From the NCBI GenBank assembly GCA_945952575.1, contig CAMFIY010000049.1:1-12092 (forward strand): a DNA stretch of 12,092 nt, read 5' to 3'. This DNA is from an uncultured Leucobacter sp. GTDB taxonomy: Bacteria > Actinomycetota > Actinomycetes > Actinomycetales > Microbacteriaceae. Made by a program: the position numbers and the translations under genes. Below the pieces are notes generated by a model. It made no database searches and was not told where the DNA came from. It worked only from the letters and a program-made list of their open reading frames with translations. Each line of letters begins with the position of its first letter. Within the stretch, counting starts at the first letter, position 1. This document shows, in pieces, positions 1 through 5,371 of the stretch.

Positions 1-196
1 CGTGCAGGTCGTGAACCGCCTCGAGCAGGGCGGCGCGACCCTCGAGGAGTCGCTCCAGCTCTGGGAACGCGGCGAGGCGCTGGCGGCCCGCTGCGAGGAA
101 TGGCTGCTCGGTGCGCGCAAGCGACTCGAAGCCGCCCGCTCGGCGGCGAGCGCCACCGCCGAATCGCCCGCTCAGCACCCGGGAGGCGAGAACTAG
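1..196 (+). CDS. xseB: Exodeoxyribonuclease VII small subunit (5'-truncated by the window edge)
   Basis: XseB is the small subunit of exonuclease VII. Several copies bind the XseA catalytic subunit, and the complex degrades single-stranded DNA in the cytoplasm. The reading frame is open from base 2 to a TAG at 194-196. It shows the family signature LEQGGATLEESLQLWERGE, then a helical stretch ending near ARKRLEAARS, and a short Ala/Ser-rich tail. The family is usually about 70-90 residues, so only some 10-20 N-terminal residues should lie off the left edge. The GTG at base 2 encodes an internal valine of the conserved helix (VVNRLEQGG), so it is not taken as the start. xseA is expected just upstream, outside the window. 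The next gene starts 3 nt after the stop, which suggests one transcript and coupled translation. Confidence 0.9.
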   Translation, partial: VQVVNRLEQGGATLEESLQLWERGEALAARCEEWLLGARKRLEAARSAASATAESPAQHPGGEN

Positions 197-199
197 CGC

Positions 200-877
200 A
201 TGGCCGCAGATTCGAAGACGCCGGTCGTCGTCGCGGAGCTCGGGCGCCCCGAGACACCGGCCGAGACCGCAGCGCGAAAGGCCGAGAACAGTCGGCTCTA
301 CCGCCAGCGGAAGACGGTGAACAACCTGGTCCTCTCGCTGATCGTCACGCTCGGAGTCGTGCTCGTCATCTTCCTGCTGTCCCCGCAGGGCGCCGACACC
401 TGGAAGAACCGCTCGGTCGACGTGGCCCAGTCCGCCGCCGAGAACGCCGCGACCGCCGGGCAGACCCTCGTCGCGCCGGAGACCCCGACGGGGTGGCTCG
501 CGAAGTCGGCCGAGCTGCGCGGCGGCCCCGGCGGCATCTCCGTCTGGTACGTCGGGTATACGACGAACGCCGACGCCTACGCAGCGATCAAGCAGATCTT
601 CGCACCTGACGGGGCGCCGATCGACGAGACCTGGCTCGGCGAGCAGCTCGAGAATCAGACCGCCACCGGCGTCGAGACCATCGGCGGCATCGAGTGGACG
701 GTCTACGACCACCCGGAGCGGAGCGCCGACAACTCGAACATGAAGTTCGGGCTCCAGGCAGAGGTCGGCCGGACGACGCTGCTGGTCTACGGCACCGACG
801 ATCCCGGTGCGGTCCGCGGGCTCGCAGCGGAAGTCGCGGCACAGGCCGGGAGCATCGCATCGACAGTCAACGAGTAG
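200..877 (+). CDS. DUF4245 family one-pass membrane protein
   Basis: This 225-residue protein has no known biochemical role. The N-terminus (1-41) is polar and charged, with a basic patch (RLYRQRK, 32-38). It is followed by one hydrophobic helix at about 42-61 (LVLSLIVTLGVVLVIFLLS) and an external domain. N-in/C-out topology follows from the basic residues before the helix. The C-terminal part contains GWLAKSAELRGG, a WYVGY strand, and near the end TTLLVYGTDDP, matching actinobacterial DUF4245 proteins as I remember them. The ATG lies 3 nt after the xseB stop. The nearest purine-rich site, GGAGG at 182-186, is rather far away, so translation may be coupled to xseB. In mycobacteria a DUF4245 gene also lies near fumarase and glpX genes. 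Family assignment is good; function is unknown. Confidence 0.85.
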   Translation: MAADSKTPVVVAELGRPETPAETAARKAENSRLYRQRKTVNNLVLSLIVTLGVVLVIFLLSPQGADTWKNRSVDVAQSAAENAATAGQTLVAPETPTGWLAKSAELRGGPGGISVWYVGYTTNADAYAAIKQIFAPDGAPIDETWLGEQLENQTATGVETIGGIEWTVYDHPERSADNSNMKFGLQAEVGRTTLLVYGTDDPGAVRGLAAEVAAQAGSIASTVNE

Positions 878-879
878 TG

Positions 880-885
880 AAGGAG
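880..885 (+). promoter_or_regulatory. Ribosome binding site fixing the carbonic anhydrase start
   Basis: AAGGAG lies 5 nt before the GTG at 891. It fixes this start over an in-frame upstream extension that would run into the DUF4245 gene. The AGGAG core (881-885) is flanked by AGTGA (876-880) and TCACT (886-890), a perfect 5-bp inverted repeat, so the site could sit in the loop of a small hairpin. Confidence 0.85.
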
Positions 886-890
886 TCACT

Positions 891-1568
891 GTGAGCGTCG
901 CACCCCGGGTCACGCCGCAACAGGCGTGGGAGAGCTTCATCGCCGGCAACGATCGGTTCGTTCGAGGCGCATCCAGTCATCCCAACCAGGATGTCGAGCG
1001 CCGCAGCGAGCTCGTGAACACCCAGACGCCCGACATCGCCCTCTTCGGCTGCTCCGACTCCCGCCTCGCCGCCGAGATCATCTTCGACTGCGGGCTGGGC
1101 GACCTCTTCATCGCCCGCAACATGGGCCACGTCGTCGCAGAGTCGATCACCGCCTCGATGGAATACGCGGTGACCGCGCTGGGCTCCGCCCTCATCGTCG
1201 TCCTCGCGCACGACTCCTGCGGCGCCGTCGCCGCCGCCATCGACCAGTCGAGCCGCCATCCGGGCGAGGTCACCGCCGCCGTGCGCAACACGCTCGCGCC
1301 GATCCGCCCCTCGGTGCAGCAGCTGTGGCATCGCAGCCAGCGCAACTCGCCCTACGTCGAACCCGCCCAGCTCGATGCGAACGCCGTCGGCCGCGCCCAC
1401 CTCGCCGCCACCGTCAACGAGCTGATCCGCAACTCCGCGGCGATCAGCGAAGCGGTCGACAGCGGCGCGCTCGGCATCGTCGGCTGCCAGTACCGCCTCA
1501 CCGAGGGCCGCGCCGTGCCCTACATCGCGGTCGGGCGGCTCAACATCGAGCTGACCGAACTCAGCTGA
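891..1568 (+). CDS. Beta-class carbonic anhydrase
   Basis: This 225-residue enzyme interconverts CO2 and bicarbonate in the cytoplasm using zinc. The beta-class motifs are clear: GCSDSR with Cys54, Asp56 and Arg58, then AHDSCGAV with His107 and Cys110. Cys54, His107 and Cys110 are the expected zinc ligands, and Asp56-Arg58 the catalytic dyad. The stretch DLFIARNMGHVV (71-82) is the usual conserved strand and loop, and GIVGCQYRLTEGRAV near the C-terminus is typical of the family. The length is normal. The GTG at 891 is chosen for its strong ribosome binding site; 28 further in-frame codons upstream overlap the DUF4245 gene and look like noise. The gene lies 13 nt after DUF4245 and 88 nt before fumC. 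A role in supplying bicarbonate to carboxylases that feed the TCA cycle is plausible but inferred. Confidence 0.94.
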   Translation: MSVAPRVTPQQAWESFIAGNDRFVRGASSHPNQDVERRSELVNTQTPDIALFGCSDSRLAAEIIFDCGLGDLFIARNMGHVVAESITASMEYAVTALGSALIVVLAHDSCGAVAAAIDQSSRHPGEVTAAVRNTLAPIRPSVQQLWHRSQRNSPYVEPAQLDANAVGRAHLAATVNELIRNSAAISEAVDSGALGIVGCQYRLTEGRAVPYIAVGRLNIELTELS

Positions 1569-1610
1569 CCCAGACCCGCATCAGACCCCAGAACCGCAGC
1601 GAACTACCGG

Positions 1611-1634
1611 GATCCCGCGACCACGCGCGGGATC
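1611..1634 (+). other. Hairpin between carbonic anhydrase and fumC (leader or partial terminator)
   Basis: GATCCCGCG (1611-1619) and CGCGGGATC (1626-1634) form a perfect 9-bp stem with a 6-nt loop. It lies about 42 nt after the carbonic anhydrase stop and 11 nt before the fumC ribosome binding site. No run of T follows, so it is not a classic intrinsic terminator. It could attenuate read-through, mark an RNA processing site, or shape the fumC leader. Confidence 0.6.
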
Positions 1635-1645
1635 ATCCACCGAGC

Positions 1646-1653
1646 AAAGGAAG
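1646..1653 (+). promoter_or_regulatory. Ribosome binding site of fumC
   Basis: AAAGGAAG ends 3 nt before the GTG at 1657, placing the AAGGA core about 5 nt from it. This supports the GTG as the fumC start. The protein beginning there has the normal family N-terminus (YRIEHDTMGEVRVP). Confidence 0.75.
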
Positions 1654-1656
1654 ACC

Positions 1657-3060
1657 GTGACTGACACCGAGTACCGCATCGAGCACGACACCATGGGCGA
1701 GGTCCGCGTTCCGAAGAACGCGCTCTACGCCGCGCAGACGCAGCGCGCGGTCGAGAACTTCCCCATCTCCGGCAGCGGCCTCGAGCCGGCGCAGATCGTC
1801 GCCCTCGCGCGCATCAAGCGCGCCGCCGCTCTCGCGAACAAGGGTCTCGGAATACTCGACGCCGCGATCGCCGACGCGATCGTCGCCGCCGCCGACGAGG
1901 TCATCGGCGGAGCCCATCACGACCAGTTCCCGGTGGACACCTACCAGACCGGCTCGGGCACCTCCTCGAACATGAACATGAACGAGGTGCTCGCCACGCT
2001 CGCGACGAGGCATCTCGGCGCCCCCGTGCACCCGAACGATCACGTGAACGCCTCCCAGTCGTCCAACGACGTGTTCCCCACCTCGGTCCACATCGCCGTG
2101 ACCGGTGCGCTCATCGAACAGCTGAAGCCGGCGCTCGCGCACCTCGCCGAGGCCTTCGAGGAGAAGGCCGAGCTGTGGAAGACGGCGGTGAAGTCGGGCC
2201 GCACCCATCTGATGGACGCAACCCCGGTGACCCTCGGCCAGGAGTTCGGCGGCTTCGCCGCGCAGATCCGCTACGGCATCGAGCGCATCGACGCCGCGCT
2301 CCCCCGCGTCGCCGAGGTGCCCCAGGGCGGCACCGCCGTCGGCACCGGCATCAACACGCCCCTCGGCTTCCCCGAGAAGGTCATCGCGGAGATCGCGCAG
2401 TCGAGCGACCTGCCCATCACCGAGGCGCGCAACCACTTCGAGGCGCAGGCCAACCGCGACGGCCTGGTCGAGGCCTCGGGCGCGTTGCGCACCATCGCGG
2501 TCTCGCTGACCAAGATCAACAACGACATCCGCTGGATGGGCTCGGGGCCCAACACCGCCCTCGCCGAGATCCACATCCCCGATCTGCAGCCCGGCTCGTC
2601 GATCATGCCCGGAAAGGTCAACCCGGTGATCCCCGAGGCCGTGCTGATGGTCTGCGCGCGGGTCATCGGCAACGACGCGACGATCGCCTGGGCCGGCGCC
2701 TCGGGCGCCTTCGAGCTGAACGTGCAGATCCCCGTCATGGGCACCGCGCTGCTCGAGTCGATCCGCCTGCTCAGCAATGCCTCGCGGGTGCTCGCCGACA
2801 AGACCGTCGCCGGCCTGCAGGCGAACCTCGAGCGCGCGGCGGCCCTGGCCGGGATGAGCCCCTCGACCGTCACCCCGCTCAACCGCCTGATCGGCTACGA
2901 GGCCGCGGCGAAGATCGCGAAGCATTCGGTCGCGAAGGGCATCACCGTGCGCGAGGCCGTCATCGACCTCGGCTACGTCGAGCGCGGCGAGGTCAGCGAG
3001 GCCGACCTCGACAAGGCGCTCGATCTGCTCTCGATGACACACCCCGGCGTCGCCAAGTAG
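1657..3060 (+). CDS. fumC: Class II fumarate hydratase
   Basis: This 467-residue enzyme reversibly hydrates fumarate to L-malate in the TCA cycle. It is the heat-stable, iron-independent class that works as a cytoplasmic homotetramer. Its length equals E. coli FumC. Conserved blocks appear in order: TGSGTSSNMNMNEV (98-111), SQSSNDVFPTS (133-143), GRTHLMDATPVTLGQE (181-196, catalytic His184) and the fumarate-lyase signature GSSIMPGKVNP (313-323, catalytic Ser315 on the mobile loop). The second block and the ATPVTLGQE sequence favour fumarase over aspartase or argininosuccinate lyase. E. coli has Gln where Met186 stands here, a minor difference. The gene follows the carbonic anhydrase and the channel gene starts 35 nt after its stop, so all three are probably on one message. 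I see no frameshift or missing residue. Confidence 0.97.
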   Translation: MTDTEYRIEHDTMGEVRVPKNALYAAQTQRAVENFPISGSGLEPAQIVALARIKRAAALANKGLGILDAAIADAIVAAADEVIGGAHHDQFPVDTYQTGSGTSSNMNMNEVLATLATRHLGAPVHPNDHVNASQSSNDVFPTSVHIAVTGALIEQLKPALAHLAEAFEEKAELWKTAVKSGRTHLMDATPVTLGQEFGGFAAQIRYGIERIDAALPRVAEVPQGGTAVGTGINTPLGFPEKVIAEIAQSSDLPITEARNHFEAQANRDGLVEASGALRTIAVSLTKINNDIRWMGSGPNTALAEIHIPDLQPGSSIMPGKVNPVIPEAVLMVCARVIGNDATIAWAGASGAFELNVQIPVMGTALLESIRLLSNASRVLADKTVAGLQANLERAAALAGMSPSTVTPLNRLIGYEAAAKIAKHSVAKGITVREAVIDLGYVERGEVSEADLDKALDLLSMTHPGVAK

Positions 3061-3095
3061 CCCGGCGCACCGACCGCACGACCCCGATCACTCGA

Positions 3096-3893
3096 GTGCT
3101 CGACGAGACCTTCACCGTTCCGCTGGCCGCGGATCTCGCGGCGATCGGCGTCGGCAGCCTGCAGGGCGCCCTCTTCGCGGCGGGCTTCAAACGGCTGGAT
3201 CTGCTCGGCGTCGCCATCGTCGGCATCGCGACCGGAATCGGAGGGGGCTTCCTGCGCGACATCCTGCTGGGTGTCACACCGGCGGCCTTCTCCGACGACC
3301 TGTATCTGATCACGGCGACGCTGGCCGCGTTCGTCGGCATGCTGCTGCCGCGGCTGTTCGAACGGGTCGACCCGGTCATCAGCCTGCTCGATGCGGTGAG
3401 CATCGGCATGTTCGGCGCGATCGGCGCCACCAAGGCGCTCTCCCTCGGGCTGCCCGTCGTGCCCGCCCTCTTCATCGGCACCATCTCGGCCGTCGGCGGC
3501 GGCGTCATGCGCGACGTGATGCTCAACATTCCGATCGCTCTGATGCACGTCGGATCCTTCTACGCCATGGCGTCGATGGGCGGGATCCTCGTCCTGCTGG
3601 TGCTGCACGCCTTCGAGGTGCCGGTGCTGATCGCGGGATCGGTCTGCGTCGTCGTGACGACGATCCTGCGCCTGCTCGCCGTGCGCTTCGGCTGGAGCCT
3701 GCCCGAGCAGCGCGCGCTCAGCCGGCTCCGGCTGCAGCGTCGGCGACAGGTCGAGGCCGCGATCGACGAGGCGCTCACCACCGGCGCCATCACCCTCCCG
3801 GAGGAGCTGCTCCAGGAGCTGCGCGACGAGGACCCCGGGGACGGGCGCGAGGGTTTCGGCGGTCGAGGCGACCGGGATCGCGACAAGCCGTAG
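3096..3893 (+). CDS. TRIC-type cation channel family membrane protein (UPF0126)
   Basis: This 265-residue inner-membrane protein has about seven hydrophobic helices between residues 12 and 197, arranged as two related three-helix repeats plus a last helix. Each repeat carries the family hallmark: GGGFLRD (49-55) and GGGVMRD (134-140). Prokaryotic TRIC homologues studied in vitro form trimeric, K+-permeable channels; activity of this protein is inferred. Residues from about 204 onward form a charged cytoplasmic tail (RLRLQRRRQVEAAIDEAL, then an Asp/Gly/Arg-rich end) that makes it longer than the usual 200-220 residues. GTG 3096 is the only plausible start between the fumC stop and the first helix; I see no good ribosome binding site, so coupling to fumC or weak initiation is likely. 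Upstream in-frame sequence is antisense-like noise inside fumC. Confidence 0.88.
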   Translation: MLDETFTVPLAADLAAIGVGSLQGALFAAGFKRLDLLGVAIVGIATGIGGGFLRDILLGVTPAAFSDDLYLITATLAAFVGMLLPRLFERVDPVISLLDAVSIGMFGAIGATKALSLGLPVVPALFIGTISAVGGGVMRDVMLNIPIALMHVGSFYAMASMGGILVLLVLHAFEVPVLIAGSVCVVVTTILRLLAVRFGWSLPEQRALSRLRLQRRRQVEAAIDEALTTGAITLPEELLQELRDEDPGDGREGFGGRGDRDRDKP

Positions 3894-3903
3894 GCTGATC
3901 CCG
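3891..3903 (+). promoter_or_regulatory. Leaderless promoter -10 for the SGNH hydrolase, overlapping a stop codon
   Basis: TAGGCT (3891-3896) fits the actinobacterial TANNNT -10 consensus. Six nt later comes the GTG at 3903, exactly where +1 is expected, and no ribosome binding site is present. Together these indicate a leaderless mRNA starting at the start codon. The first three bases of the box are the TAG stop codon of the channel gene. I see no clear -35. The same TAGGCTG start arrangement precedes two other genes in the window. Confidence 0.6.
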
Positions 3904-4715
3904 TGATGCCTTCGAACCCCGCGAGCGACGGGATCCGCGCGCTCTCGACCTTCGCGGTCGCATCGGCGGCGCGGGCTTTCGGGTGGGATCGGGTGTTCGA
4001 ACGCGCGAATCAGCCGGTCATGGAGCTCTCGGACATGCAGCCGGTGACGGCCGCGTGGTGGCGCGAGCGCCGCAAGCGGCCGGGCGGGTTCCACTATCTC
4101 GCGCTCGGTGACTCCACGGGCCAGGGCATCGGCGCCTCGGTGCCGGGCCGCAGCTATGTCGGGCAGCTCGCCGACCGGATCGAGGCGCATCTGGGCGAAC
4201 CCATCCGGGTCACCAATCTCTGCGTCTCGGGCGCGACCTCGCAGCTGTGCGCGCGGGATCAGCTGCCGCGAGCGGAGGCCCCGCTCCGCGAGGACCCCGA
4301 TCTCGTGACCCTCGATATCGGCGCGAACGACATCGAGGCCTGGGATCCCGTCGCCTACCACCGCAATCTCAGCCGCATCCTGGATGCGCTGCCCGCGCAC
4401 ACGATCGTCGGCGAGGTGCCCTGCTTCCACCTGCCCTGGAACGACCGCAAGGTGCACGAGGCGAATCGGATCCTGCACCGCGTCGCGGAGGCCCGCGGGC
4501 TCGCCGTGGTGCCGCTCTACCGAGCGACCCGCGCACGCGGAATCCGGGGGATCCTCACGGAGTTCGCGGCCGACGCCTTCCACCCGAACGATCGCGGCTA
4601 CGAGATCTGGGCCGACGCCTTCTGGCCGCTCGTCGAGGACCGGCTGCGCCGGATCGCCGATCAGCGGGACGCGGAGGCCGGCAGGCCGAACACCCGGTCG
4701 AACGCCCAGGAATAG
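3903..4715 (+). CDS. SGNH/GDSL-type esterase or lipase family hydrolase
   Basis: This 270-residue hydrolase of the SGNH fold likely cleaves an ester; the substrate cannot be read from sequence. The four blocks are present: ALGDSTGQG (nucleophile Ser71), CVSGATS (oxyanion Gly), LDIGANDIEAW (Asn142) and DAFHPNDRGYEIW (Asp224 and His227). There is no convincing signal peptide. The first 60 residues contain an Ala-rich helix and a basic WWRERRKRPGG segment, so the protein is probably cytoplasmic or peripherally attached, unlike many secreted family members. GTG 3903 is chosen because it coincides with the predicted leaderless transcript start; ATG 3906 is the alternative and differs by one residue. 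The last 55 bp overlap the convergent PACE gene, and the tail after residue 250 (polar, no family motif) is what that overlap encodes. Confidence 0.88.
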   Translation: MMPSNPASDGIRALSTFAVASAARAFGWDRVFERANQPVMELSDMQPVTAAWWRERRKRPGGFHYLALGDSTGQGIGASVPGRSYVGQLADRIEAHLGEPIRVTNLCVSGATSQLCARDQLPRAEAPLREDPDLVTLDIGANDIEAWDPVAYHRNLSRILDALPAHTIVGEVPCFHLPWNDRKVHEANRILHRVAEARGLAVVPLYRATRARGIRGILTEFAADAFHPNDRGYEIWADAFWPLVEDRLRRIADQRDAEAGRPNTRSNAQE

Positions 4716-5203
4716 ACGACGGTGAAGACGAGGAAGAAGACCAGTAGTCCGGTCTCGATCATCACCGCCTCGAGCAGCGTCACGCCCAGCAGGATCGCGA
4801 CGAGCGGGATCGTGAACACCAGCACGCCGCCCTCGTAGCCGACCGCGTGGACGGCGCGGGCGAGCGCACCTCGGCCGTCGGCGCCGGTGCGGTGCTCGAA
4901 CATCTCGAAGAGGCTGTTCCAGACGTAGTTCCAGATCGTCGCCGTAGTCGAGAGCAGGACGGCGGTGAGCGTCGACTGCCCGCCGCCGTGACCGAGCATC
5001 CCGCTCATCACGAAGACCGTGAAGAACACGCTGAGACCCTCGTAGCCGATCACGTAGACCACGCGGCGCAGCACGGGGTGCGCCTGGAAGTAGCGCGGCG
5101 ATGACGCAACCGATTCGACCGCGTCCGGATGAGCGGCGACCGGGATCGTGATGGTCGAGGAGACGGGCGCGGATGCGCTCGGGGTGTGGCCTGGGGCGGT
5201 CAC
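4661..5203 (-). CDS. PACE-family (AceI-like) multidrug/biocide efflux membrane protein
   Basis: This 180-residue protein has four transmembrane helices built from two repeats of the bacterial transmembrane pair domain. Repeat 1 runs from RRVVYVIGYEGLSVFF (46-61) to WNYVWNSLFEMFEHR (91-105). Repeat 2 runs from RAVHAVGYEGGVLVF (116-130) to VVYSWAFDRVFG (162-173). The paired GYEG motifs place Glu55 and Glu124 at equivalent positions; in the AceI protein of Acinetobacter the glutamate of the first such motif couples proton movement to chlorhexidine export. Substrate here is unknown. The Ser/Pro/Ala-rich N-terminus is about 40 residues longer than in typical 140-150-residue members. The annotated GTG at 5203 follows GGAG (5212-5215) at 8-nt spacing; a GTG at 5212 overlaps that site and is less likely. 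The 3' end overlaps the convergent SGNH gene, and the conserved YSWAFDR motif lies inside the overlap. Confidence 0.87.
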   Translation of the reverse strand: MTAPGHTPSASAPVSSTITIPVAAHPDAVESVASSPRYFQAHPVLRRVVYVIGYEGLSVFFTVFVMSGMLGHGGGQSTLTAVLLSTTATIWNYVWNSLFEMFEHRTGADGRGALARAVHAVGYEGGVLVFTIPLVAILLGVTLLEAVMIETGLLVFFLVFTVVYSWAFDRVFGLPASASR

Positions 5204-5211
5204 GGGTATCA

Positions 5212-5215
5212 CTCC
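5212..5215 (-). promoter_or_regulatory. Ribosome binding site deciding the PACE gene start
   Basis: On the minus strand GGAG is followed by 8 nt and GTG 5203. The competing upstream GTG at 5212 uses the last G of this site as its own first base and has no such site before it. This favours the shorter protein. Confidence 0.55.
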
Positions 5216-5283
5216 AACGAGGCCGACGACGCGGATGAGCCGGTGCTCATCATTTCAGAATGCGCGATTACGTCAGCAATTCG

Positions 5284-5312
5284 ACTGTATCACGACGAAT
5301 ATCGAATGAGAA
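5284..5312 (-). promoter_or_regulatory. Candidate promoter of the PACE gene
   Basis: On the minus strand TTCTCA (5307-5312) and TACAGT (5284-5289) are 17 nt apart, and TGA directly before the second gives an extended -10. The surroundings (about 5245-5350) are clearly more AT-rich than the rest of the window. Transcription from here would leave a leader of roughly 70 nt before GTG 5203. The -35 matches TTGACA at four of six positions. Confidence 0.45.
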
Positions 5313-5349
5313 TCTCCATCAAGGCACTGATTTCGTAGAAATTGCCCGA

Positions 5350-5370
5350 TTCTTCTGTCGCGGAGAAGAA
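5350..5370 (-). terminator. Hairpin directly after the ACAD-like gene, possible terminator
   Basis: TTCTTCT and AGAAGAA (5350-5356 and 5364-5370) form a perfect 7-bp stem with a 7-nt loop, starting one base after the TGA stop of the ACAD-like gene (minus strand). The stem is AT-rich and therefore weak, and the downstream tail only has a short AATTTC. It could end transcription or protect the 3' end. Confidence 0.4.
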
Positions 5371-5371
5371 C

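Noticed and set aside
807..890. Upstream in-frame extension of the carbonic anhydrase
   Set aside because: It lies inside the DUF4245 gene, lacks family similarity, and the strong ribosome binding site fixes the start at 891.
1633..3042. A 469-codon open frame antisense to fumC
   Set aside because: The protein is dominated by Arg, Asp, Gly, Val and His repeats with no family motif, as expected from the mirror frame of a GC-rich gene. FumC on the plus strand is unambiguous.
2175..3095. Upstream extension of the channel reading frame within fumC
   Set aside because: The translated sequence is Arg/Pro/Gly-rich noise in a shifted frame of fumC; membrane segments begin only after 3096.
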